Part shown: positions 36,174-46,800 of the stretch, in pieces | How the letters are laid out: each line of letters begins with the position of its first letter | How positions within the stretch are numbered: the first letter of the stretch is position 1 | DNA from: Cylicocyclus nassatus | Lineage: Eukaryota > Nematoda > Chromadorea > Rhabditida > Strongylidae | Reading direction: 5' to 3' | Assembly: GCA_958299035.1 (NCBI GenBank) | Contig: CATQJL010000112.1 | Span: 18,575,361-18,639,360, forward strand | Length of the DNA: 64,000 bases | Notes under the pieces: model-generated | Databases searched by the model: none | The model's input: only the letters and a program-made list of their open reading frames with translations | Told to the model about the DNA's origin: nothing | Translations under genes and position numbers: made by a program

Positions 36174-36264
36174 TTGTGGCTTGTTCAGATGAAGAGGGAA
36201 CAAGGTCAGAGTAGAATCATTGCTTATCGGCTAAGACAATGGACTGAGCCCGTGCACACTGATG

Positions 36265-36404
36265 ACGGGTAGAGGAACGAACGCCTCAATTCGGCACCGT
36301 CGCCGCGGACTGCTGGTCCTTCCGTCCTACTGTTGTGCATCGTGTTAGGACCAGTGGTCCGCGGAGGCGGTGCCTAATTGAGGCGTTCGTTCCTCCACCC
36401 CACT
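36265..36404. repeat. Short foldback repeat upstream of the zinc-finger gene
   Basis: GAGGAACGAACGCCTCAATT at about 36,272 is mirrored by AATTGAGGCGTTCGTTCCTC around 36,375. The arms also include GGCACCG and CCGCGGAC. It lies about 90 bp upstream of the predicted start. Confidence 0.75.
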
Positions 36405-36487
36405 GATGACCTCAGGATAGATCTGAGTGCCAGTGGGAGAGGTGGGCGAGGGAGTGAGTGATTTACGATGGATACCATGGGTTACGA

Positions 36488-36904
36488 TCTTATATATAAA
36501 GCTGAATGTCTGTCTGTATGTATGTCTGTATGTCTGTCTGTACGTATGTGCGGAATAGAAATTTTTATTTCTGAACCGATCGGGACCAAACTTGGCACAC
36601 ATATACTTCGGGGCAGGGAGCGTGTCATAGGCTACTTTTCGTTATCGATCGATATCGATTTTATCAATTTTTTGCAAAATTTGAGCTAGGGGGCTAGGAT
36701 TTTGCACAGGGGGGTAATCGAGTATGCTGATCACCCCAAAGGGGTACCCCCCTGTGCAAAATCCTAGCCCCCTAGCTCAAATTTTGCAAAAAATTGATAA
36801 AGTCGATATCGATCGATAACGAGAAGTGGACTATGACACGCTCCCTGCCCCGAAGTGTATGTGTGCAAAGTTTGGTCCCGGGCGGAGCCGGGTTTGCCAT
36901 CTAG
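36488..36904 (+). mobile_element. Helitron-like element, second copy
   Basis: It starts TCTTATATATAAAGC after an A and ends with the hairpin CCCGGGCGGAGCCGGG, eleven bases, then CTAG before a T. Near the 5' end is a CTGT/ATGT microsatellite, as in the copy at 40-1,229. The interior is a palindrome: GACCAAACTTGGCACACAT and GGCAGGGAGCGTGTCATA recur inverted on the right, centred near 36,735. At 417 bp it is a compact version without the 120-bp tandem array. Confidence 0.75.
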
Positions 36905-37267
36905 TATGCGATAATGAGAAATGAGAATAGGGCATTCTCCGCCCAGCTTATTTTGGTTTATCTTTTTTCCCTGTAATTTTCATATTTTAGAATGTTGGTA
37001 TTCTATAGTTTTTTGTCATTTTGTTTAATTTTGTAAGTTACATTTTTCACTTTTTCTCTTCTTACTGCTTGCCATTCTCAGCCTTTGGATATCAAAACCG
37101 AATTTCTGTGTCTTTCCTTTTCAACAAACCTTTATCATTTTATCATATGAGCTCGGATTTTTGATAATCCTAAAGTGAAAATCACTGAGTTTTTAATTAA
37201 TGAGATACGGTAAACGAGTGACAGTGTCCTTAGTACTCAGGGTTATAAAATTGTGCAAGAGACTTCT
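36905..37267. other. Anonymous AT-rich spacer
   Basis: No gene, repeat or regulatory signal is recognised between the Helitron and the hAT-like MITE. Confidence 0.5.
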
Positions 37268-37275
37268 TTTTACTT

Positions 37276-38001
37276 CAGGGCTCAGCACAGCTGGCACCGG
37301 GTCAAGCTGGATATCGTTTTTAGGGCGGAAAGCATAGGGGATATCGTTTCTGCAGGGGCCGAGGCGGAGAACTGCCGCAAAAATGCCGCCGGCATGCCAC
37401 CGGCATGCCATTGGCAAGCTGCCCATCAACAAACAAAGGCGTTGTTTTCAGCCAAAACGCAATAGTATGACACCAAATTTGGTGTGTGCATGCGCGTTGG
37501 TGGACCGGAACTACGGGCCAAAAATTTATGAAAACTTATGTGAATGAAAGCTGTGCCGAACTTTTTTCTGAATTAGCTGGCACCGTGCCAGCTGGGTGCC
37601 AGCTGAGCTGGCACCGACACTTTGCTCACATAAGTTTTCATACTTTTTTACATAAAATGTGTCTACACTGTAAAAGATTACATACGGAGAAGAAACAGTT
37701 TCATAATGTTCTCTTTTCAGCGTTTTATAGCAATTTGAAAAGCACTCGGTCCGCTCCGCAGCCGAAAAATCGGCTTTTTCTGCTTCTAAAGATGTGATTC
37801 GACCACTTAAAAAGCTCAGGAAGCTGTGAAATGTTCTTTCATGAAATCAGAAATGCATGAAAACACTATTACATTTTTTACATAATTTAAAAATGATGAC
37901 GGGTTTTCAAAAATGGTCAAAAGGGACTTCGTACGAAATTTTCAATATCAAACGGGACTTCGTTTTGAAATTTCCATGGTGCCAGCTCGTGCCGAGCCCT
38001 G
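37276..38001. mobile_element. hAT-like MITE with 8-bp target duplication
   Basis: Terminal inverted repeats CAGGGCTC..GCAC..GCTGGCACC and the complement GGTGCCAGCTCGTGCCGAGCCCTG bound a 726-bp element. The 8-bp sequence TTTTACTT occurs immediately outside both ends (37,268-37,275 and 38,002-38,009), which is diagnostic of a hAT-type insertion. Interior sequence is repetitive (GCTGGCACC units, inverted TGAAAACTTATGTG around 37,528/37,628). No transposase. A solo end of the same family is at about 24,586. Confidence 0.8.
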
Positions 38002-38343
38002 TTTTACTTTCTAGCAATTGTAAACGTTTTTGAGCATTCAGCTGTCTGCACCCATGCCCTTCGGTGTCATAAGCCCTCGATAGTACTAAAAGTAACCCAT
38101 TTGACTAATAGGTATCATGCTCATTCGCAAAAGATTTTGGTTGCACTCTACCCGAAACAAATCTCTCGGACCGCCACCGCCAAGGCCATATCGGAGGGGT
38201 TGTATAGGTGTAAATTGGGGAAATTGAGATGGATTGTGAACAAAAGAATGTTCCCTGGCAAGCCTCCAGATCTTCGAATCAAAGATTTCTTCTACAATCG
38301 TTCCTTGCCCACTTGTAAAGGTCATCCTTTTAACCAAGGTTAA

Positions 38344-38879
38344 CACGTTTCGGACCGGTGCTGCACATGGTGCAGCACGCGGCTTTGAAGGATCTTTTTA
38401 AACTCTACAGGAGGTTTTCTTTTGTCCAAAGTGATCAAGTCAAAGGCCTACTACTTCTCAAAGAACTCCGCAGAGCTGTGCCGCCGATATTTGTTTAGGA
38501 GATATGAGGACAAATCGAATAACGGTTGCAACGAAGTGCGGCAACGCGAATGACGCGTGCGACGTCGCAACTTTTCCTTGCTTCAAATTCAATGAGAAAA
38601 ACCGTGATTTCAATAATGATGTGTATCGTGTACAGCATAGACATTTTTGGATACAGTTAGAAACTGAGTTCTTGTTTCTATCTTTCAAGAAAGCACGGAA
38701 GTCCTTCTCAAGCGAAAAGATTCAAACACTTCGAAATCATTCAGAACTTTGGGTATCGATCTTATCTGACATGCTGATTACAGATGTAGCACACAGTCTG
38801 GGAAATAAGGTCCCTTTGTTGGCTAATGGCTGAAAGTACCCTCTTTTTCGCCGCGCGCGATTTCGCGGTCCGAAACGTG
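38344..38879. mobile_element. piggyBac-like MITE, copy 2
   Basis: Terminal inverted repeats CACGTTTCGGACCG and CGGTCCGAAACGTG are exact complements. Each is bordered by TTAA (38,340-38,343 and 38,880-38,883). At 536 bp it has no transposase. CACGTT termini and TTAA target are shared with the element at 6,957-7,522, though interiors differ. Confidence 0.75.
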
Positions 38880-38883
38880 TTAA

Positions 38884-39290
38884 CTTGTCTCAAAACTTGG
38901 GAGCCTCTTATTCCTTCTCCAAACATAGCTCTCACCTGTCCCCAAACAGGTTGCAGTCCTGCTTCAAGTTACTATCGAACAGGGGAAATATGCAAAGATT
39001 CAGACTATTGTTCTTCCACACTTTAAGCTACCTCCTTATGAAATACTATGAAGTCAAGAATGTAGCTCCACTTAGTAATGTGCAACTACCAAGTGCAACT
39101 ACCAAGTCATGTCATTGAATGACAGAGGCCTTGTAGATACAGCTCACACATTTACTAGGGTGAGTCAAAAGTAGTGAAAACTTCGCATCTCTTCTTGGCC
39201 TATTCCCAAATCAAATAGAATGTAGACAGGCAAATGCTTTACACGGTTTCCGACACGGCTTTTCTTCCTCTTTCCAACAGCTATGAATTC
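38884..39290. other. Anonymous spacer
   Basis: No supported gene. It ends at the 14-bp target duplication of the RTE copy that follows. Confidence 0.45.
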
Positions 39291-39366
39291 CAACCAAATC
39301 ACTTACTTACTTAGATACTTAGATGGCCCGTTCTCACGTGACGTGCGGGCCCCAGTACAGAAGTTG

Positions 39367-39864
39367 TCATTTTTCCCTGTCCCTCGCTTCAGACATCCAC
39401 GATCTTCTTGGCCGTCGTCGGTGGCTGCGTCCACGAGTTCCAGGGGCGAAAGTCGTATCCAGCTGATTTCTCAGCTGGTCCATCCGTTCCACGAACACGT
39501 CTGCCCATCTCGTCGGTGGTCTTCCTCGAGGACGTTTGGCTTCGCGAGGAATCCACTCAGATGTTCTTAGTGTCCATCTGTCGTCTGTTCTTCTCATTAT
39601 GTGACCGGCCCATCGGTGTTTGGCTTTCGCAACGTATTCCGCTGGGTCACGAAGACGGGACATTCTTCTCATATCCGTGCTGCGAAGTCCAACTAGATGT
39701 TGCTTGCGTCGGGTCATCTTCAGAAGACTGCGCGCGAGCGCTCTGTGGGTGGTCCGTAAAGCTTTCGACGTGGCTACAGTATCGGCCCAAGTCTCAGCTG
39801 CGTAACAGAGCGCAGGGAGAACGGTTGAGTCGAACAGGTGGGCACGAAGCTCCGGGTCCGTCAT
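39367..39864 (-). pseudogene. RTE copy A, C-terminal region of the polyprotein
   Basis: The frame contains the RTE C-terminal signatures [36 protein letters not shown] and [14 protein letters not shown]. It is separated from the reverse transcriptase by the inserted transposon, so it cannot be translated as part of the original protein. Confidence 0.8.
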
Positions 39865-39939
39865 TGGTCAGTGGCTTCCTTCAGAGGCCCGAAGGCGGCC
39901 CAGGTTGCCCTTCTTCTCCTGTTAAGTTCTTCCCTCAAG

Positions 39940-41274
39940 CATACCTTCGATAGTCTAGAGACAGGGCGTCAAAAGTGAAGGTTGTTTGAACATCTGACGT
40001 CATAAATAGTGAAGGTTGTCCAAAGAAGATCAGAGATGAGAAAATGCCGTAAAACGGATATAAAAAGCAAAAGAAATGGCTGAAAATCGGATAAAAACCT
40101 GCAAAAGGTTTGAAATCTTTCAATTGGCGGCTTTTCAATGTGCAAGTTTTCGCTTCAGGACCAGCAATTCGCAACACGGGGTTTTGATTTTTGATGCGTC
40201 CTTTAAATTTTTACCCCCGCGTTGACGTTCCTGTTTCCTGGGACGTTGTCTGGATTGTTGCGCTTATTGTTCTGAGCAACAATCGCCCAAGCTGGAAAAA
40301 AATCGCTGCGAAAGCACTGAAACAGAACAAGGTAAAGAAAAACGCACTTTTTACGATTTTTCGCAACAAATCCTACCATAATCGAAGAAACAAGGGCTGG
40401 GTGGTTGTCTGCATTATGAGCAGAAGCAAGATCTATAGAATGCACGAAAAAACCGCGTGAAAAGAGTTAAATTGGAAGAAAAACAAGAGATTTTCGAAAA
40501 CAAGCTTTTTGCCGGATTTCTCGTTCAAATCAAGAAATGTGATTTTGGGACGTTGTCAGCGTAAAAGTAGAGATCAAGAGCTTCAAAATGATATAAAGCT
40601 TGTCAAAATTGGGTCCGAAACAGCGGAGAAAAGGGTACCAGAGCCAAATGCCCCGCGCCCCGCATTTGGGGTAGCGAGGTAGCGCGCAGCGCGCGGAGAC
40701 GCAGGCGAGCAGCGGAGACAGACCAGAGCCGACGGGGCATTTGGCTCTGGTCGTAGATCTCGTCGGGGTCTCAACGAAACCCTGTAACATTATATATCAT
40801 TCTGATCGTCCTGATACGGCGAGGAGAACTGACAACGTCCCAAGCTTTGAAAGCCACTCATTAGCGGGATAGACCAGCGTTCTCATGCGCGACCCTCTGC
40901 GAAAGATTTAAGCGCTGTTTCTCTTTTATTATAACTCCAACAGTTTTCCTAAACTTATGATACTCAATTTTGGTCAAATGAGAGGTTAACAGAGAAATTT
41001 CGTCTTGAATTCTGGCGAAAAGTTCACAGAAACCTTCCTTTCAACGTAAAAAAGCTATAAAACGCAAATTCTCGATTTCGCTGAGATATACTAATGATCT
41101 TATTTCCTATATTTGCTTCATTAGCATTCGTTCCGAAATAGTCAGGATGATAACATCCGGGGCTGCGCCCCGGATGACTTCTGTTTTTTTCAGGTGAAGG
41201 TTGTGTCCCCTCATAGCCCTCAAGGTGAAGGTTACCAGAGTACGTGGCTCTATGTACTATGTATCGAGGGTATG
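39940..41274. mobile_element. DNA transposon (hAT-like) nested in RTE copy A
   Basis: The RTE sequence is interrupted exactly between two copies of CCCTCAAG (39,932-39,939 and 41,275-41,282), an 8-bp duplication; copy B has the uninterrupted site near 50,822. The insert starts CATACCTTCGATA and ends TATCGAGGGTATG, short terminal inverted repeats beginning CA and ending TG as in hAT elements. At 1,335 bp it carries no recognisable transposase. Internally GCCAAATGCCCCG and CGGGGCATTTGGC (about 40,646 and 40,733) are inverted, and a perfect CCGGGGC hairpin lies at about 41,157. Confidence 0.75.
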
Positions 41275-41282
41275 CCCTCAAG

Positions 41283-42583
41283 TCGTTCTCCATGTTCATC
41301 GAACGTCCGAGATACACGTAAGAAGACGTCTCCATAATAGGGGTGTCTTCCAGTTCCATTACTGCATCTTCGCAAAGGACGTTCCTCATGAACTGAGTCT
41401 TCTTCCGATTTATTCGCAGTCCGATCTCCTTCCCTACTTCGTTCAATTCCTTCAGCATCGTCTCTGCTTCGATGATACTGCTCGAGAAGAGAACGATGTC
41501 GTCCGCAAAACGAAGGTTGGACAGGAATCTCCCATCAACTCGTATGCCTCCCTCGTCCCAGTCCAGTGACTTCATCACCCACTGCAAGGCCGCGGTGAAC
41601 AGCTTCGGCGAGATTGTGTCGCCTTGTCGGACCCCCTTCCCGATTGGTATGGTCAAGGGGCGATGGAACAGCTGCATCGTTGTTGTACAGTCCTTGTAGC
41701 AGTTGGCTAGTGTCCTCACGTAGGCTGGGTCCACTCCTTGATCGACTAGCGCTGACAGGATGGCGTTGGTTTCGACGCTGTCGAAGGCCTTCTCGTAGTC
41801 GACGAAGGTTAGGACGAGAGGCAGTCGGCACTCCCGGCAGACTTCTATGACCCTCGAAACGGTCTGGATGTGGTCCATGCAGCTGAATCCTTTGCGAAAT
41901 CCAGCTTGTTCTTGGGGTTGGGCTTCATCCAGTGTCCTAGATATGTATGCAAAGATAATCTTCGTGAAAAGCTTGTACAGCACACTCAGCAGGCGTATTG
42001 GACGGTAGTTCCGAAGATCCTCCCGTTCACCCTTCTTGAAGAGAAGGACGGTTCTTGACGTTCTCCACTGGTCGGGAATCTTCTCCTTCTGAAGTTAAGA
42101 TGTCAAATGCGACGATAGAACCTCGTGTAGACGGTGTCTTCCGGCTCGCAGAAGTTCGACGGAAAGATGATCTGGTCCTGGAGCCGTGGACGTCTTCATG
42201 GTCTGTATCGCGATACGCACTTCAGCAGGTAGAATTCGTAATGATACTTCTCCAGTGGGAACAACGGGCATCTGCACGGGTGTTGATGAGCGGAAGAGGT
42301 TGGTATAGAAGTTCTTCGCAATAGATTCCATCTTTTATCGGGAAGAAGTCGGAGTCCCGTCTTCGTTCAGTAGTGCAGCCAGCGGTACGTGATATTCGCA
42401 GAGGTCCCTTCGGCACTTCTTGAGACTTCGTCTTCTTTCGGCTGCTTCCAGTATCTTGGCTTGCCTGTACTTCCTGAGATCCTCTTGCAAAGTTGTTCTG
42501 CAACTGGCGTTGGCTATCAGTCGCTCGAGATGGGTTGCATTCGGATCCTGCCTCAAGCTTCTTCTTTCGAGCAAATCAATCAG
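41283..42583 (-). pseudogene. RTE copy A, reverse transcriptase region
   Basis: Frames on the minus strand show [15 protein letters not shown] (about 42,150), [42 protein letters not shown] and [10 protein letters not shown], i.e. the reverse transcriptase palm with the FADD catalytic motif. At least one frameshift near 41,990-42,090 and the transposon at its 3' side inactivate it. The 5' end is truncated at 42,583 in the pre-RT linker. Confidence 0.85.
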
Positions 42584-42597
42584 CAACCAAATCACTT

Positions 42598-43811
42598 CGT
42601 GTTCAAATTCTATGTTTTTTTTATGAATTCAAAAAATTCTGGATTACGGTAATCTGAAGTGGTAAATGCTTGATTACTTTGCAAAATCAAGATTTGATAA
42701 TGAACTGTTTTCGAGGCTCCCAAATTTGTGAGATTTTGTAGAGTTTGATGCATTTTTGTTTTGAGCGTTTTTTTGAAATTTTAGAGCTTTTAAAAAATGA
42801 TTTTGAGGAGCCTCAATAGCTAGTTGCGAAACACTTAAGAAATGGTTTGCATTGAGCAGGACCCTCTATCTCTAAGTAGTCGAATTTGTTTGGTCTACAT
42901 GAACTCTCTCAGAGGAAAAATGACGGTTTCAAAATATGGGAAATTTTCTCGACTACAGAAGTCAACTGGGGCATTGGCCTGGCTGCTGAAAAGAAAAAGA
43001 AAAGTTACGTTCAGTACAATTTAGGGTGCTTTTCTATCACTATTTTACATGATTTGCGAAAAGTTCGAAATGGGGAGCCAAAAGTACTCTGTGTTTACCT
43101 TTGACTCAACTTATTGCAGTACGGGTACTTGCATCAAAATCACAAAATCACAATCTGTTCCATTCTCCACTCGTGAAAGTGAGCTGCTGCTGTCACAGCA
43201 AAATTCTACCAACTCTTCTCTGCTGGACTAAGCTTCCAGACGGCAGCTTCACTGTTTTGTAAACTACTTTTATGCAGTCGCAGAAACAAGTATAGATGAT
43301 TATTACCGACAAGGGAATACATAACACTATGGTGCCAACTTTTGTCGTCTATATTACGGTTGAACAAAATGCCAAGGGGCACGTATTTTTCCATACAAAT
43401 TGTATTTTCTGCTCAAATTGTTCAGATTGTGTCAACAGCGCATGGACACCATTTATCGTCATATCCATTAGACTGTAGATGTGCAAAGAGGGCTTTTGAG
43501 GAACGCGTGCTATTCCTAACGCTTAACCCAATGGGCTCTGATAATCTGAAAGTTGCTTGAGCACTAATCCTTCTCTGTTCGTACAGTACACCATTACTTA
43601 GAGTTATTTATATCTCACAACTTTGTTTCTCAAGCGCTGGTCCTAACAACGAACTTGTGGATTCATTCAGACATTGCAACATTCCAAACTGAACCTTTTT
43701 ATTAAGCGAAATAAATCAATAATTAGAAGCGAATCGGTTCTCTGTTATGTACTTTTAGCAATTAAGAAGTCACTTCTGTCATACTTCTACTTTTTCCGTG
43801 CAGATCTGAAA
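42598..43811. other. Anonymous spacer between RTE copy A and the proline-rich gene
   Basis: No supported coding sequence. A minus-strand AATAAA near 43,697-43,704 (about 110 bp past the proposed stop) may serve the proline-rich gene. Confidence 0.45.
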
Positions 43812-46800
43812 TCATAATTTTGAACAATAGCGCAAAGAAATCACAATCTTGCGGATGTGTATAAGGACCAACCCTTTCTTCTTGCTTTTTATCTTCCTAA
43901 AATATTGTCCTTGACTTCAAATGGCTGATAGGATTATTTTTACTCACCTAGCACCTGCTGGGGCTGATTTTCCTGGCGCTGAGCACGCTTCTACTTCATG
44001 CGGGACCGACTCCATATAACCAGGTATATGACCAAGACCACCCCCACTCTCTAGAACCTTCTCAATGTCACCACCACGCTGTGGAAAAAGAGGTTTTGTT
44101 CTGAATGCTATCTTGGTTTCTTTTGGACGTTTGCCACCAGAGTCTTTCTGGCGTTTGCCGCTGGTATCCTTCTGACCCTTTCCACTTGTGTCTTTCTGAT
44201 GTTTGCCGCTATGATCTCTCAACGGTTTTCCAACATCTAATAATGGTTTCGGTGGTGAAGGCTTCGATGGTGACTTTGGGGAAGGCGGGAGATCGAAGAA
44301 TTCTTCTTTGTGTTGTTTCGCAACGGGAGATTTCTTTGGCGACGCCTTCGCAGGTAACGCTGGGGAAGGCGGGAGATCAAAGAAGTCTTCTTTATGCTGT
44401 TTTGCATCCGGTGATGGCTTTGGCGAAGGCCTTGCTGGTGACGCTGGGGATGGCGGAAGGTCAAAGAAATCTTCTTTCTGTTGTTTTGCGTCTGGTGAAG
44501 GTGTCACTGGCGAAGGTTGCGGCGGTGCCGCGGGAGAAGCTGGAAGCGCGAAGAAGTCTTCTTTGTGATCTCTTGCATCCGGCGATGGTATCGGTGATGG
44601 AGAAGGTTGCGGCGGTGTTGCTGGAGAACCGAGTGCGAAGAAGTCTTCTTTCTGTCCTCCTGCAGCAGGTGGTGGTGATGGTCCCGGTGGCGGAGGTTTT
44701 GGTGGTCCGCCTGGAGAAGCTGGAGATGCGAAGTATGTATCCGGCGATGGTGGCGCTGCTGGCGAAGGTGGAAATGGCGATTGGAAGTTAGGAGGAGGTG
44801 GAGGAGGTGGCGGTGGCGGTGGAGGTGGTGCTGGAAAAGGAGGTGGAGCAGGCGGAGGTGGTGGTGGAGGCGGTTCCGGAGGTGGCGGAGGCGGCTCCTC
44901 ACCTCCTTCCAGTTCGCCCATATACTCGTATTCTGCCATTACTGATGGAGTCTGGAAGCGACCTTGAACATCGAATAGCGATGCAGCTAGTTCGAACCTG
45001 GATGAGTTGTGCAACACGATGAAAATGACGAGGTTATAAAATAAAGCGGACTATACTAATCTCCTCCTTATATAGGATTTCATTCTTATCATCTCGCTAT
45101 CATAGTTACTCAGTAGCTTATGTTAACCGCAAAATATTTCCCGGTCAAGACTTGTTAGAATGGTGTTTTGATGAAAACTTTGAATAGAAGCTGAAGTTTC
45201 CTGTACTTGGATACTTAGATGGTCCGTCTTTACGTGAAGTGCGGACTCCGACACACAAGCTTCCCGTTTTCCTGTCCTTCGCTTCGGACATAGGTCTTCT
45301 TAGCTGTCGCCTATTGCTTCCTCCAAAGTTCCGGGTGCAAAAATCTATCCAGATGATTTTTCAGCTGGTCCATTCGTTTTATCGACAGGGGGGGGGGGAG
45401 TGTGCTTTGCGAGTTCCAACTCCATTTCCGCATCTTCGCAAAGGACGCTGTCCATGGATTGACTTCTTTCGATCTATTCGCATTCCGATCTCTTCCCAAC
45501 TTCGTTTAGTTCCTTCAGCATCGTCTCCGCTTCGGTGTGCTCGAAAAGAGAACATTTCGTTTCCAAAACGAAAGTTCACAAAGAATCTCCCAAACTCGTA
45601 TGCCTCTCTCATCCCAGTCTAGTCACATCATCATCCGCTGCAAGGCCGCAGTAAATAGCTTCGGCGAGATTTGTGTCGCCTTGCCGGACCCCGTTCCCGA
45701 TTGGATCGGGGCGATGGAGCTGCATCGCCATTGTACAGTTCCTGTAGTAGTCGGCTAATGTTCCCGCGTACGCCTTATTTAAAAAGAAGGACGGCTCCTG
45801 AAATTTTTTACTGATCAGGAATCCTTTCCTTCTGAAGGTAAGATGTTAGATGTGATGCGAGGATCTCATGTAGACCTAGTCTTTTGGCTCGCAGAAGTTG
45901 ACGGAAAGTTGCTCTGGTCCTTGAGCCGTGGACGTCTTCATGGCCTGAATGGTGCGATTGCGCAGCAATTTCAGCAGTTAGAATCCGTGGTGGTACTGCT
46001 CCAATGGGAACAACTGGCTTCGGCACTGGTGTCGATGAACGGAGGAGATTTGTTTAGAAGTTCATCACCAAAGATTTCATCTTATGGGAAAAGTCGAGAT
46101 TTATCTTCGTTAAATAGCAGCCAGCGGTACGTCATCTTCAGAGAGGCCTTTTCAGCACTTCTTAAGACGTAGCAGACCATCTTTTCTAGCTTTCCTAAAT
46201 CGCACCTTCGCTCGAAGATGGAACTGGTAAGACATCGAGAGGGGCTCCACCTTCGGTTGGTGAGATTTTGGTCGATCTCCGCGTGAGCCGTTCCGTTAAG
46301 CGATTCCTATGTCCATCGGCGATGTCCTTTCTTCATGAAGATGGAATTTCCATGGAAAAGTCGTGCGGCGGAGAGAAGCCCAACGAGACGGTTATCATTT
46401 TCGTTTCGGAGTTCCCCATATCCAAACTTCCCAACCCTATACTTTTCTTCTAGTGGCACCCTGATTTTCGCGTTTAAAGGACACAAGTATTTTGAAGCTT
46501 TTCACATAATGTAGTTGGGGTAATATTGTATACATGTAGCCCAAATTCGGTGTCATGTGATTGTGGGTGCTGCAAACAGCCTTTCGTTTGTTTGAATATT
46601 GCCGTTCAGCGCGTACCTGACATGTTTGCGATTTTTCCCTCATGCTTTTACCCCGATAACGAAGTTCAGTTTGACCCCAGCAAGCCACACACTCCGAAAA
46701 TTTTTTTGAGACTCTCGAATTTTTGCGTAACCATGCCTTAAGATTCTAGAAAAAGTTGGCGCGGGGGGGGGGGGAAGCGCAACCCTTCCGCCCTCCCTCG

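Larger units (their letters stand above)
39305..42583 (-). mobile_element. RTE-clade retrotransposon copy A, 5'-truncated, interrupted
   Basis: A 14-bp target duplication CAACCAAATCACTT flanks the element (39,291-39,304 and 42,584-42,597). Read on the minus strand it begins inside the linker before the reverse transcriptase, runs through reverse transcriptase and C-terminal region, and ends in a short ACTTAGATA-type repeat tail, typical of RTE elements. Compared with copy B (50,195-53,498) it lacks the 5' endonuclease third. A DNA transposon (39,940-41,274) splits it. Confidence 0.85.

Noticed and set aside
38101..38343. Plus-strand 80-codon frame with basic residues
   Set aside because: It ends at the MITE boundary and lacks splice signals or family features; probably chance.
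44105..44791. Plus-strand frame of 228 codons opposite the proline-rich exon
   Set aside because: It is the complement of a low-complexity proline-rich coding exon and has no independent features.
45390..45405. Poly-G runs (also near 29,201, 46,763 and 57,046)
   Set aside because: Simple homopolymer tracts; possible assembly weak points but no evidence of function.
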